From a virus: 25,135 nucleotides of DNA. Location of the stretch: IMG/VR virus record IMGVR_UViG_3300020200_000164, positions 1 through 25,135 of that record. The stretch is one strand, 5' to 3'. Positions within the stretch are counted from its first letter, which is position 1. Each line of letters opens with the position of its first letter. The notes under the pieces were generated by a model. That model was not told where the DNA came from. It ran no database searches and saw only the letters and a list, made by a program, of their open reading frames with translations. Of this stretch, positions 1 through 9,556 are shown one piece after another. The translations under genes and the position numbers were made by a program.

Positions 1-1231
1 TTTGTAAAGACCCAATTGCACTTACATTAAATTTATAACTTGTATTTGATGATAATCCAGTAAAAGTTCCAGAAGTTGTATTATTTTCAGTATTGGCAAC
101 TAAAGTTTGATATGTTAAATAATTAGGCCCTACCTGATATTCAATTTTGTATCCAACTATTGTTGTTCCATTATTTGGTTGTGCCCAAGATAAGTTTACA
201 GCGCCATTATTGTATGGCCTATTGGTTCCAACATCTGTAGCAGTTACATTAGTTGGTATGGCGGGTGTTGCTTGTGCAGTTGTAAAAGATTGTTGATCTG
301 TTTCTATTGTTCTTAGTGCAACTGTTGAATTTGATGCCCAGCCGTCTTGCATGGTTGCTTTTATAACTATGGTGTATTGTGTATTAGGGCTTAAGTTTGC
401 ACTTGTAAAAGTAACGGTTGTATTGGGTGAACTTGTTCCTGTTCCAGGAAATATCGTTGTACTATAAAGAGGACTTGCAGATGTATTATTGTATGGATAT
501 ACTAAAAACTGTTGCTCGGATATATCTTGTGCCTGTATAGTAGAATTACCGCTATAAGACCAATAAAATGTTCCACCATTTGTTTGTGGATCACCAACAT
601 AAGAACCTATTGTTGCCTGATTAAAAACAACATTAGCATACATTCTTGGTAAGACGACTTCTGTAGAGTATTCACCTGTACGATCAAGATTATTAGTTGC
701 TTCTATATACCCTCTAAAATAATAGCCATCTCTAACATCGGCCTTTGTTATTGTATATCTGTTTGTAGAACTTAATGGAACTTCATCTGCATAGTTAGAA
801 TCTGAATATGATGGGTATGTTCTGGTTACTGACGATGATGAATTAACATTTGTAACACCAGAGCTAAAGCCAGCGCTTTGAGACTTCTGTATCCTCATAA
901 AAAACGATATTGGTTCTTCATTCCAGTTTCCTCTTATTAAAAATATTTTATCTCCATCATATGCTGCTGGAGATGTTAAATTAGAACTTGTAGCAGAAAA
1001 AATTTCTGAAGATGCTGTTTCATAACCCCCACCATCTCTAAAATACAACAATGGTCTGGTTGCTGTTTTTACACTTGGAGTTAATAAAGATGCAAATATT
1101 CTTTTAAATATTCCAGAATCATTTAGTCTATATGCGTTAGATATTTTTTTTAAAACACCGTTACTGTTAAGACGATATAAACCAGTTATCTTTTTTAAAA
1201 CCCCACTATTATTTAATCTATATATTGGCAC
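1..1231 (-). CDS. Tail fibre / minor tail protein with fibronectin-III-like domain (C-terminus cut by window edge)
   Basis: An open frame of 410 codons runs to the left edge with no stop, so the end of the protein is missing. The start is GTG, eight bases after a perfect AGGAGG that lies inside the last codons of the upstream fibre gene. Residues 4-48 are three copies of a 15-residue repeat (YRLNNSGVLKKI-like). The middle (about 60-300) is Thr/Ser/Asn-rich with beta-type sequence. Residues about 320-410 look like a fibronectin type III domain: PxxPTNVTATDV, then LSWAQP, YKIEYQV and a final SSNTSYKFNVSAI strand. Such domains are common in exposed phage tail fibres and may bind sugars or stabilise the fibre. 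Its position at the end of the tail genes fits a receptor-binding role, which is inference. No enzyme motif is visible in the part present. Confidence 0.8.
   Translation of the reverse strand, partial: MPIYRLNNSGVLKKITGLYRLNSNGVLKKISNAYRLNDSGIFKRIFASLLTPSVKTATRPLLYFRDGGGYETASSEIFSATSSNLTSPAAYDGDKIFLIRGNWNEEPISFFMRIQKSQSAGFSSGVTNVNSSSSVTRTYPSYSDSNYADEVPLSSTNRYTITKADVRDGYYFRGYIEATNNLDRTGEYSTEVVLPRMYANVVFNQATIGSYVGDPQTNGGTFYWSYSGNSTIQAQDISEQQFLVYPYNNTSASPLYSTTIFPGTGTSSPNTTVTFTSANLSPNTQYTIVIKATMQDGWASNSTVALRTIETDQQSFTTAQATPAIPTNVTATDVGTNRPYNNGAVNLSWAQPNNGTTIVGYKIEYQVGPNYLTYQTLVANTENNTTSGTFTGLSSNTSYKFNVSAIGSLQ
1088..1222 (-). repeat. Three tandem 45-bp units coding a 15-residue repeat
   Basis: Three contiguous in-frame units (1222-1178, 1177-1133, 1132-1088) encode YRLNNSGVLKKITGL, YRLNSNGVLKKISNA and a more diverged YRLNDSGIFKRIFAS. 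YRLN, G, the hydrophobic pair and the basic pair are kept, while many third codon positions differ. The repeat is therefore old and appears to be held by selection on the protein rather than by recent slippage. It lies directly after the start codon, where a tail protein normally docks to the tail. Confidence 0.85.
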
Positions 1232-1234
1232 TCT

Positions 1235-4200
1235 CTAAGCCTCCTGAATAAAGACTATATCTCCAGCTTTAATATCTCTTTCAGTTTCTCCACCCTGTCC
1301 ATCTCCAGTTAAATATTTTCCTTGAACGCCATCAAAATTTGTAACAGTTCCAGGACCATTGTTACCAGTATACCGACTTTGATATATAAATCTGCGACCC
1401 TTTACAAGTTTCTTTGATACATCATCAATTGTTATTGTTGGATCTCCCGCCCATCCATTAAAATCTGCAGATGGCATATTATTAAATGTTATGTCTTTAT
1501 TACCATTGCCTAAATCAAAAGCTACAGATGTAGTAGTACCAGACAATATGTTGTCTGCAAAACTAAAATTACCAGTCGAAGTCATTGTTGTTGCAGTAAT
1601 GTTTCCACTAATTACTGCTCCTTGTGCATTTAAAATACCGCTTCTAGTTATGTAAAAATTAGGAGTTGATCCATCTACTCCAGCCTCAAATATATTTGTA
1701 GTGCCACTACCAGAGCCAGTTAAGTCTGTTCCAAATCTTACACGGTAGTTACTTGAAACATCAATAACACCTGTAATAGATATTCTCTTATCATCTGAAT
1801 CAAGAATAAACTGTTCTGATCTATCTCTTATAGATGTGCTATTTACTACCCATCCACCTATTAATGCTGCTTTTGTAAAAAATGTAATTGCTGTAGGCAA
1901 TGCTCCAACTGCTGGATTATCTCCAATAGGAATATTTCCAGAACTTATTGGAGTATTAACAATTGCTGTCAATGTAGCATTGCTTGTTCCAATAGAAGCC
2001 AAACCTTTATCGTTAATAATAACGCTTGTATCGGTTGGACTTGTTCCAGTATAAAATGATCCAGATTCTACCTGAAAAGTTCCTATAATTTTTCCAGAGG
2101 TAGCAGTTATAGCGCCATTAATCTGTGCTCCAGTAGCATACATGGTTCCATCAGTTAAAACATGGAACCCAGATGTTAGGTTAGATGATGTTGCACCTAT
2201 GTCTAATGTTCCTCCAGAAATCTCAACAGATTTTGCCCAAACTTTTCCAGTTCTATCTACTGCAAATTGTGTAGTATCTCCGCCAGAAGATGTGCTGCCA
2301 GAATAAAACTTATAAAGTCCAGTTGATGATAGCCCTGCATATTTTGTTGAAACAGGATCAAGTTTTTCTATTTTGCTAGAAGATATTACCCAGTCTGCGA
2401 TATTTCCAGCATTGGCTGTAATGGCTCCATTAGTTGTGTCTAAAGATACCTGATTACCACCCTTACGAATTAATAATCCATCTTTATTAAATATAAATCC
2501 ATCACCCGTTAAATTATTTGCACTAGTTGTAACATCTCCATTATATATAGACGCTCCAGATGTAGTGAGAGCTATGTTTCCTGCAAATGATCCACCCTTT
2601 GCGGTTATATCTCCATCTACAGTTAGTTTAGTTCCATTCCACTCTAAATAATTAGCAGCTGATCCGCCAACCTTAAACTGTGCAGAGTTTGCAGATGTTA
2701 AATACCAATAATTACTATTGCTTAAATATATACCTTGTGCAGATGCATTTTGTGCACCTGTTTTATCTTTAATTCCTGATCCAAATTGAAATCCTGCAGC
2801 TCCAGACTCTATATAGTTTGATAAAGCTGGAGTACCTGTTATTGTTACGTCTGCAAAAGACGTATATGCAGAAGAAGTATTGTTGTATTCATCATACGTT
2901 GCAACTCCTATTTTATATGTTGCGCCTACAGCCAACCCAACAAGCTTATATGATATTGTTCCTGTAGGAGGATTAGCCTGATCTATTGGAAAATCAACAT
3001 GTGAATAAACTGGATTAGATGTGTCTGTAGTAAATCTAATTCTATATCCACGCAGAGTTGTGTCAGATACTGCGGTCCAATTTAAATTAATATAGCCATT
3101 GAATCCTAAAGTCCCCGATGTGTCTATGCCGTTTGTTGATGCAGCAACAGTGGCAACATTTCCAGGACCAGTTACATCAACTGTTACTGGAGAAAGTGGT
3201 ACAACAATTTGTTCTGCAGAATAGTTTGACGAATTTCCAAAATCATCAGAATATCTAACAAGAAGATATGTGTTTTGATATAAAGTAGAAGATATGTTGG
3301 CTGGACTTCCTCCAGAATATACTATTCCATATCCTGTTACTGATCCAGATACTTGTGAAGTAAAGTTGTTATTTACTGTTATTTGACCTCCAGATACAGC
3401 AGTTATATAAGTATTTTCTGGAATGCCAGTACCAATAACTATGTATCCAACAAGTGGCGATACTGAAGCACCTGTATTAGAAACAATACCTGATAATGTA
3501 ACTGTATTTGTTCCAGATGCTCCGCCAGATGAGCGTGTTCCAGTGAATGAATCGTATGGCGTTACTCCTGACCAACTTGTATATTTTTGATATATCTTTG
3601 CATAAACAGCACCTGCTGATAATGTATATGAAACGTTATATCCATTAACAAGAGCGGTAGTTGTAAATGTAGGAGTAATTCCAAGTAAAGGATTTACTCT
3701 TGCTGCAACAATAAATGATACTCCATTTGATCTATTGTCTGCTGCGTCCATACTTTTAAAAACTCCAGTATATGAAGAATAGTGTGATCCAAATTGTGCA
3801 AACAAATCTGCCTTAGTTATAATATATGTTTGATTTAAGGATGTTCCAGATGGGAATGCATAAAAATATCCTACAAAAGTGTTTGGTGCAGTAAGAGCAA
3901 CTTGGAATCTAGCACCTGCATCTGATGCTGGCAATGTATAGTTAATAACAATATTGTCTCCAGACCATGCTGCTGATACTGAAACAACTTCTGCTGGTGG
4001 AATTAAATCTACAGAAATTGGATTAGTTGGAGTTACTTTTACTGCATTTGAGTATGGCCCATATGTTCCAGCTTTATCAGTAAATCTTGCCTTTACCCAA
4101 CGAGCCTCTGTAGTTGGAGTTGGAACTACTGCAGGCTTTATAGTATTTAAATATACTTGTTGATATCCAGTAGATGGCGCTGTTCCTGCATTTGATACTA

Positions 4201-4888
4201 TTTCTTCTACAGATATGTACTGATATGTTTGTGCTATTGCGTTCCAATCAACAGAATATCCCATTGGAATACTTGTTACAGTAATTACTGGAGCAGGAAG
4301 ACTGTTAGAATACGACGGTATAGATGTAATCGTTGTAACTGGTCCATTATTACCAAAACTATCATATGCTGCTATTTTTAATTCTGTAAATGATGTTTGA
4401 AAAATACCGTAGTATTGTGTATTAAGTGCATATGTAAATTCTACTCTTTGAGAAGTGCTATCTTTATTTAAGGTAATGCTTTCTATGAGTGGTGTTGTTT
4501 CACTGTTACCTGTTAATGTATACCCAAAACTAGATACATATTTATTGTCGGGATCATTAAAATCAAAATCAAAAGATATTACAAGTGCTGGTCCGCCTGA
4601 AAGTTCTTCCCATGCTAAAGAAACGTTACTTAGTCCAGATGGGGTTGTAAAATTTTCTCCCTTTGGATCAATAGTCTTATCTTTAAAAGTTTTAGATGAA
4701 AATCTAATATTGGATAGTCGTCCAGCCTGACTTAATGTATTTATTCTAGAATCTACAATAACAAGTTCTGCACCAAGTCTTGCAGCTGTAATGTTTGCCT
4801 TAAAGCCCTGAACTCGTGGGTCAGCAGCATCTATATAGACAGTTTTTCTTTTACCAACGGTAAACGGTGATCTATATTGAGACTGCAC
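1235..4888 (-). CDS. Large tail fibre / receptor-binding minor tail protein with several FN3-like domains
   Basis: 1217 residues, starting at a GTG 9 bases after the TAG of the preceding lectin-like gene. No strong ribosome-binding site is visible (AGATAGGG only), so translational coupling is likely. Residues about 80-690 are a run of immunoglobulin or fibronectin-III-like beta domains, with recurrent motifs such as VDWNAIAQTYQYISVEE, INYTLPASDAGARFQVAL and LNWTAVSDTTLRGYRIRF. From about residue 690 the protein changes to the repetitive style of phage central tail-tip proteins: GFQFGSG, YLEWNGTKLTVDGDITAKGG and repeated GxITA / SGxFxG turns, expected to form a trimeric beta-structured fibre. 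The C-terminus (about 1130-1217) looks like a small globular domain. Families of this kind carry the host-specificity determinants at the tail tip. The assignment rests on composition and motifs, and the exact receptor is unknown. The stop is TAG. Confidence 0.8.
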   Translation of the reverse strand: MQSQYRSPFTVGKRKTVYIDAADPRVQGFKANITAARLGAELVIVDSRINTLSQAGRLSNIRFSSKTFKDKTIDPKGENFTTPSGLSNVSLAWEELSGGPALVISFDFDFNDPDNKYVSSFGYTLTGNSETTPLIESITLNKDSTSQRVEFTYALNTQYYGIFQTSFTELKIAAYDSFGNNGPVTTITSIPSYSNSLPAPVITVTSIPMGYSVDWNAIAQTYQYISVEEIVSNAGTAPSTGYQQVYLNTIKPAVVPTPTTEARWVKARFTDKAGTYGPYSNAVKVTPTNPISVDLIPPAEVVSVSAAWSGDNIVINYTLPASDAGARFQVALTAPNTFVGYFYAFPSGTSLNQTYIITKADLFAQFGSHYSSYTGVFKSMDAADNRSNGVSFIVAARVNPLLGITPTFTTTALVNGYNVSYTLSAGAVYAKIYQKYTSWSGVTPYDSFTGTRSSGGASGTNTVTLSGIVSNTGASVSPLVGYIVIGTGIPENTYITAVSGGQITVNNNFTSQVSGSVTGYGIVYSGGSPANISSTLYQNTYLLVRYSDDFGNSSNYSAEQIVVPLSPVTVDVTGPGNVATVAASTNGIDTSGTLGFNGYINLNWTAVSDTTLRGYRIRFTTDTSNPVYSHVDFPIDQANPPTGTISYKLVGLAVGATYKIGVATYDEYNNTSSAYTSFADVTITGTPALSNYIESGAAGFQFGSGIKDKTGAQNASAQGIYLSNSNYWYLTSANSAQFKVGGSAANYLEWNGTKLTVDGDITAKGGSFAGNIALTTSGASIYNGDVTTSANNLTGDGFIFNKDGLLIRKGGNQVSLDTTNGAITANAGNIADWVISSSKIEKLDPVSTKYAGLSSTGLYKFYSGSTSSGGDTTQFAVDRTGKVWAKSVEISGGTLDIGATSSNLTSGFHVLTDGTMYATGAQINGAITATSGKIIGTFQVESGSFYTGTSPTDTSVIINDKGLASIGTSNATLTAIVNTPISSGNIPIGDNPAVGALPTAITFFTKAALIGGWVVNSTSIRDRSEQFILDSDDKRISITGVIDVSSNYRVRFGTDLTGSGSGTTNIFEAGVDGSTPNFYITRSGILNAQGAVISGNITATTMTSTGNFSFADNILSGTTTSVAFDLGNGNKDITFNNMPSADFNGWAGDPTITIDDVSKKLVKGRRFIYQSRYTGNNGPGTVTNFDGVQGKYLTGDGQGGETERDIKAGDIVFIQEA

Positions 4889-4897
4889 AGGACTACC

Positions 4898-5389
4898 CTA
4901 TCTTCTGCCAACTGCAATAAAGTTAAGCTCTACATCTGTAGTAATTAAATCTTTATTAGTTGTTTTAATTCCAGCCCTATATATTCTGGCAGTAAACCCT
5001 GTAGTACTGGCATTATGAATAGATGCAACTATATCAAGATTTCCATATATTTCATTATCAATATTATTGTTTGTTATGACAACATTTGGAATTTCAGAAA
5101 ATGAAATACCTGTATCAAATGTAACATTTTTAGAATAATACGTTCTGCCGCTAGTTGGCACTGTGGCATCATCATCTGGTGTAATAGTTACCTTGCCATA
5201 AATAATATTGCTTGTTGCTATGTCAAAGTTAGCCTGAACATTTGGCTGTGTCCAATCTGGTATATAGTTTGCCCCAAATCTATTTACTAGGGCATTTAAA
5301 TAATCGCTATGTTGATTAACGACGTTAATAATTTGTTGAATTCCCGACAAGTCCATGATTGCTGGGTCTGATATTTTTACGTAAGCCAT
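4898..5389 (-). CDS. Small tail protein with H-type-lectin-like domain
   Basis: 163 residues. The ATG follows an AAGGAG site with good spacing and a TGATATAAT box. Residues 12-40 form a probable helix or coiled coil that could trimerise. Residues about 75-163 resemble the H-type lectin fold: a YYSKNVTFDTGISFSEIPNVVI strand region with the F...PxV pattern, a central DIVASIHNASTTGF segment and the terminal LNFIAVGRR (the family usually ends in a W/F-x-A-x-G strand). H-type lectins bind N-acetylgalactosamine-type sugars in animals, and the same fold occurs in phage receptor-binding proteins. Its place between the tail hub and the long fibre suggests an adhesion or fibre-attachment role. The domain match is by eye and the sugar-binding role is inference. 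Confidence 0.65.
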   Translation of the reverse strand: MAYVKISDPAIMDLSGIQQIINVVNQHSDYLNALVNRFGANYIPDWTQPNVQANFDIATSNIIYGKVTITPDDDATVPTSGRTYYSKNVTFDTGISFSEIPNVVITNNNIDNEIYGNLDIVASIHNASTTGFTARIYRAGIKTTNKDLITTDVELNFIAVGRR

Positions 5390-5408
5390 TTATTCTCCTT
5401 TGTATGTA

Positions 5409-5417
5409 ATTATATCA
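5409..5417 (-). promoter_or_regulatory. TGATATAAT late-promoter-like box before the receptor-binding genes
   Basis: Exact extended -10 (TGn plus TATAAT) in the 39-base gap between the tail hub and the lectin-like gene. A start site about 7 bases downstream would give a leader of about 13 bases containing AAGGAG. No TTGACA-like -35 is seen at the expected distance, where a small hairpin lies instead. The same nonamer recurs before three other genes in this window. Confidence 0.55.
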
Positions 5418-5419
5418 TT

Positions 5420-5445
5420 ACGGGGTGCCTAATATGATACCCCGT
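5420..5445 (-). terminator. Small GC-rich hairpin at the end of the tail hub gene
   Basis: ACGGGGT pairs with ACCCCGT (7 bp) around a 12-base loop that contains the TAG stop of the hub gene. No T-tract follows; the promoter-like TGATATAAT box comes next. It may be a weak terminator, an attenuator or an RNA end-stabilising structure. Confidence 0.35.
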
Positions 5446-8400
5446 CGGTTATCATATTTAAAACCAAGTTAGTAGAAAGACCATTATCAAAATTTTGAGA
5501 TACAGAATGAACTATATACTTTTGACTATTTAGCCCTCCTAGATTATATGAAAGCTGTACTACATCTCCAACCTGTATTAGTGGATTTCCAAACATTTGA
5601 ATTGATACATCTTTAGAAAATATCTCTATACCCTTGGAAATTATATTGATAAGTTTGTTTGCTGCGTCTTTTGATTGTATCCAGTTTGAGTCTAGCTGAA
5701 CTACCTCTGATATGTTTGAATAGTCTAATACCTTCTCCAATACCTCTGGATCAGATGGAGCAATGATCTCGTGTGTCCAGATATTAAGAGAAATGTCAAA
5801 GGGCATTATTTCGCTTGGATCTTTTTTAAGAAATATCATATGTGATGCATTGTTTGCTATTGCAAATTTTGATCTGAAGCCAGTATTGAGGATGGTTGAA
5901 TAAGATAGAGAATATTCATCTACCAGTTTCTCCTGTAAATATTGTTGATCAACGACCTCATTGCCTGGAAAATATTTCATTAAATATTCTACTGGAGCAA
6001 TATCTGCAATTACTGCTGCTGGAGTTGTATACTGAACATCATAGGTATTTATGCCAACTACTTCGGGCTTTGTTTGCATGAGATATGTCTTTGAGTTTGA
6101 AAAAATGTTTTGATTTTGTATTAAACCATTCAAGAATTCTCTGTCTTGGAAATAATAGTTAACGCTTCTTTCTTTTAATGTCTTATGTGTTGCATGTATC
6201 TCTCTTATGCCGCCAGCATCTGTGCCTGATTGTGAAGGATATGTTATTTCATCAATAGCAACTGGATCAGTAGAAATAAAAGATCCAAAAATAGTTCCCG
6301 CATTTAATGTATGCGTAAAGTTCAACTTCTTTGGCAGTGAGGTAATTGTATTTAACTCAATAGGAATCCAATTAGCACCACTCTTAGTCTTCCATCCACC
6401 AACCTCAACATTATTTATAAATACTGACATTAAATTTTTAACTGATATGCCTTCTCCATCTGTTCCAGTAGATTCATATAGTGCAACACGCAGATTAAAT
6501 GAGGCATATCTAAAATCAATAGTTGGAGTATAAACTACCTCTCCACCTACTATGCTTTTTTCTAATACCTTTTCAAAATTATTTATAATATTGTTAATGA
6601 TAGATGTTACATCAGAATATGAAATAATATCTGCATTAGACCCATTGCATCTATAAAATACCAGCATGTATCTAAATATTGGAGGAGAATTTAATTCTGA
6701 TCCATCTGCCTTCATTGTATTAAATCTAACCAACTCAACAAAGAGTGCTCCATTAGCATCTGTTTCATCACTATCCATATTAAAGAATAGTCCGCCAGAA
6801 ACTCTTTGTGTACCATCTTTAAAATTAAACTTAGTTGAATATGTTTTATATGGATTTGTGCCAGAATCAGTAGCTACTGAGCTTCTTTCTGTTGTTGGAT
6901 AAAAAATAGTTTTTCCAGTATTTTGTGTAGTGGGAGTAAACTGGTTATAAGATGAAGAGCTAAAAGTTCCATTCCCAGTAATTGAATATGAGGAAGAAAG
7001 ATTCTTACATGTTATATTTTTTGATGCTTGATTCCCACTAGCTAAAACTGTATGGTCTGCAACTTTTGTTCCAAACATTCCTCGTTGAATGTTTGAGATT
7101 TTACCTGTTGGAGTTATCGTAGTATTATCTTCAACCTTTGTTGATCCGTCACTAGTTGCTAAACCAACATTATATTTTCTATTAAATCTATTTATTTCTC
7201 CGTACAACTCTATATCATTTTTTATAGAGACCAGGGTAGTATTGCTGCTTTCATCTTCTAAGGTATATTCTTTATATAAGAAAGATACAATTTCATTTTC
7301 AATAAATGCATATCCGTTACTGTTTAGATTATATGTATGGAATACATCTAATGGATCATTAGGATCTAGCATAAAATAATTTTGACGATTATTCATGCTT
7401 TCTGCTAAATAGTTCATGCCAACAGAATCTGAGTTTTGCTGAGACCATAAAATATCATTTGATGTTGTTAAAATAAATGATGGAGAGTTGGCGTCAAGAG
7501 AAAGGTTTTGCATTGATAGCGACTGTTTTATCTTTGGAGCTTGATACCTTAAAGATATCTTTCCTGGCTTAGCCTTAGTTGTGACAGAGTATCCATTATC
7601 CAATAATGTTGATTCATTAATGGTAAGGTCAGAGGTTGTCTTTGATAAAATTCCTGATAGACTTAGGAACTTCATTACACCATATTCGTCAATATATGCA
7701 CTTATTTGATATGGCAAAAATATTTGATTTAGTGCGTCTATAATCGTTGAGTCTTGTGAGTTAATATAAAAATATGCTACATCTAGTGGTATATTTTTGC
7801 TAGTACAAACGGTATGCAAAGAGTCATAATCATAATCTGTAAAACCAGACAGATCGAGCATATTTGTAATAACTTCTAATACACTTCTTAGGCTTGATAC
7901 ATAGTCTGACACTTGTACTGCCTGTAAATACCGCCCAATATCAAATGCCTGAATTGTTACCTCATTAACATCTGATTCTTCCCAAGTATCTGAATAATAT
8001 ACCCCACCAGGTATCAGGGTATTAGAAGTAACTAAAGCCTTTGTTGTATTATTAAAATAGTTATCTAATAAATAGTTAACATAGATCTTAACATTTTTTC
8101 TTAACATATTTTTTAATATTACGCCAGACTTGTTACTCTGGCTTGAAAATATTGCAATTGGAGCTGATATAGTACCAAGTGGAATTCCAGAAAGCACAAT
8201 GCTTGCATCGTCAGCATTTATCGAAGACACTGGAAGATATGTATCCTGGCCGTCAAAAGATTTATTTACTGAGTAGTTAATAACATAATTACTTAAATTA
8301 ACTTCAATTCTTGGAGACACCTCAATAATTTGCATTCTAGATGCATCATCTAAAAACTGATCTGATGTATATGAAGATAGTTCTGACCTAACTGAATTAG

Positions 8401-9556
8401 ATATCTGTGTAACAGTTATTTTATTTAGCGTTGTTATTCTATCTATAGATCCAGATGAGGTGAACTCTGGCATATTTGTCCAGCGTGTTCTAGTCCATGC
8501 AGTACCGCTCCAATATAGAGTAAGAACTCCAGCGTCCTCAATAACTCCACCCCTCTCCTTACTTATATTAGTAGATAGACTAATAGATGTTGAACCGTCG
8601 ACGGTAATAAGAGATCCATTAATATAAATATTAATAGTTGGAACAGCCATTAAAGTATTAAACTTTATAACTAGCTTATTAGTATAAATATTAGCCTTAT
8701 CGTATAAACCAGTAATTGACTTGTTATCCACATCAGAGACAAAGTATTTATAGTTATTGATGTCACTAAGCATACTATTTTTATAAAACGGCACTGGTGG
8801 AGAAATATTAAATAATTGTGGGTTATGAATAATAGGAGTTACTGGCATAAATACATCTGAGGCATACCCGTCAAGAATAGAGGTATTAACTTTTCTAAAG
8901 TTTGTAGGAAATGAAAACTTAGAACTTCCAGTATTAACATAGGATTCTCCTGGACGGAAGCTAGTGAATACTGAATCCGAAGGCCACATAGAATTATATT
9001 GATAATCAAAATAACTTACAGCGTATACTTCTGGGACGGTAAATAAAAAATCAAGCGGTAGATCATCTTCTAAACTTAGCCTATTTAAAACAATGTCATA
9101 TGTAAAACTTGATATATCGTCTGAAGAAGATGAACCACCAATATATGTTTCTACCTTTACCCATCCAAAAGAATTAACTTCTAGGCTAGATGATCCAAAC
9201 TGGCTTGCGCTTCCAGATGCGGATATGTTAGCCACAATTGGATAGTCTTTATTTGTCTTGACATATGTGATAATTTTAAATGCAGCACTAGTAGCAGATG
9301 GTGTAACAGTATATGTTATTTTATCTTCATTATCTACCATCTGATATTTTTTAGTTGTAAAGCCTGCCTTAGCATCTGATCCAGTTACATTTGTTAATGA
9401 TGTAGATGTTGTTAAATTATTCTGAATTGCACCATTTCCAGCTACCGTCGCATAAGGAGGATTAAATATATTTTGATTCCACTCAGCAGATACTGCTGGT
9501 GACATTTTTATTGATCTGGAATCAGAGAAAATAGAAGAACTAACATTGGAAAGCAT
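5429..9556 (-). CDS. Tail hub / tail-associated minor tail protein with LamG-like insertion
   Basis: 1375 residues. The ATG overlaps the TAA of the upstream gene (TAATG) and has a GGAG site. Residues about 390-650 look like the beta domains of siphovirus hub (Tal/gp27-like) proteins: ASRMQIIEVSPRIEVNLSNY, later VTIQAFDIGRYLQ and LNQIFLPYQISAYIDEYGVM. The C-terminus (about 1318-1375) has the typical closing barrel of hubs, MFGNPLIQVGDVVQLSY followed by KYIVHSVSQNFDNGLSTNLVL. Between them, residues about 870-1090 look like a concanavalin/LamG-type jelly roll (SGGLFFNMDSDETDANG, FVELVRF, LRVALYE, SVFINNVEVGGW). That would make an inserted carbohydrate-binding-like module. As a hub it would cap the tail tube and carry the fibres. 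No peptidase or lysozyme motif is evident. The stop is TAG. Confidence 0.7.
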   Translation of the reverse strand: MLSNVSSSIFSDSRSIKMSPAVSAEWNQNIFNPPYATVAGNGAIQNNLTTSTSLTNVTGSDAKAGFTTKKYQMVDNEDKITYTVTPSATSAAFKIITYVKTNKDYPIVANISASGSASQFGSSSLEVNSFGWVKVETYIGGSSSSDDISSFTYDIVLNRLSLEDDLPLDFLFTVPEVYAVSYFDYQYNSMWPSDSVFTSFRPGESYVNTGSSKFSFPTNFRKVNTSILDGYASDVFMPVTPIIHNPQLFNISPPVPFYKNSMLSDINNYKYFVSDVDNKSITGLYDKANIYTNKLVIKFNTLMAVPTINIYINGSLITVDGSTSISLSTNISKERGGVIEDAGVLTLYWSGTAWTRTRWTNMPEFTSSGSIDRITTLNKITVTQISNSVRSELSSYTSDQFLDDASRMQIIEVSPRIEVNLSNYVINYSVNKSFDGQDTYLPVSSINADDASIVLSGIPLGTISAPIAIFSSQSNKSGVILKNMLRKNVKIYVNYLLDNYFNNTTKALVTSNTLIPGGVYYSDTWEESDVNEVTIQAFDIGRYLQAVQVSDYVSSLRSVLEVITNMLDLSGFTDYDYDSLHTVCTSKNIPLDVAYFYINSQDSTIIDALNQIFLPYQISAYIDEYGVMKFLSLSGILSKTTSDLTINESTLLDNGYSVTTKAKPGKISLRYQAPKIKQSLSMQNLSLDANSPSFILTTSNDILWSQQNSDSVGMNYLAESMNNRQNYFMLDPNDPLDVFHTYNLNSNGYAFIENEIVSFLYKEYTLEDESSNTTLVSIKNDIELYGEINRFNRKYNVGLATSDGSTKVEDNTTITPTGKISNIQRGMFGTKVADHTVLASGNQASKNITCKNLSSSYSITGNGTFSSSSYNQFTPTTQNTGKTIFYPTTERSSVATDSGTNPYKTYSTKFNFKDGTQRVSGGLFFNMDSDETDANGALFVELVRFNTMKADGSELNSPPIFRYMLVFYRCNGSNADIISYSDVTSIINNIINNFEKVLEKSIVGGEVVYTPTIDFRYASFNLRVALYESTGTDGEGISVKNLMSVFINNVEVGGWKTKSGANWIPIELNTITSLPKKLNFTHTLNAGTIFGSFISTDPVAIDEITYPSQSGTDAGGIREIHATHKTLKERSVNYYFQDREFLNGLIQNQNIFSNSKTYLMQTKPEVVGINTYDVQYTTPAAVIADIAPVEYLMKYFPGNEVVDQQYLQEKLVDEYSLSYSTILNTGFRSKFAIANNASHMIFLKKDPSEIMPFDISLNIWTHEIIAPSDPEVLEKVLDYSNISEVVQLDSNWIQSKDAANKLINIISKGIEIFSKDVSIQMFGNPLIQVGDVVQLSYNLGGLNSQKYIVHSVSQNFDNGLSTNLVLNMITDGVSY

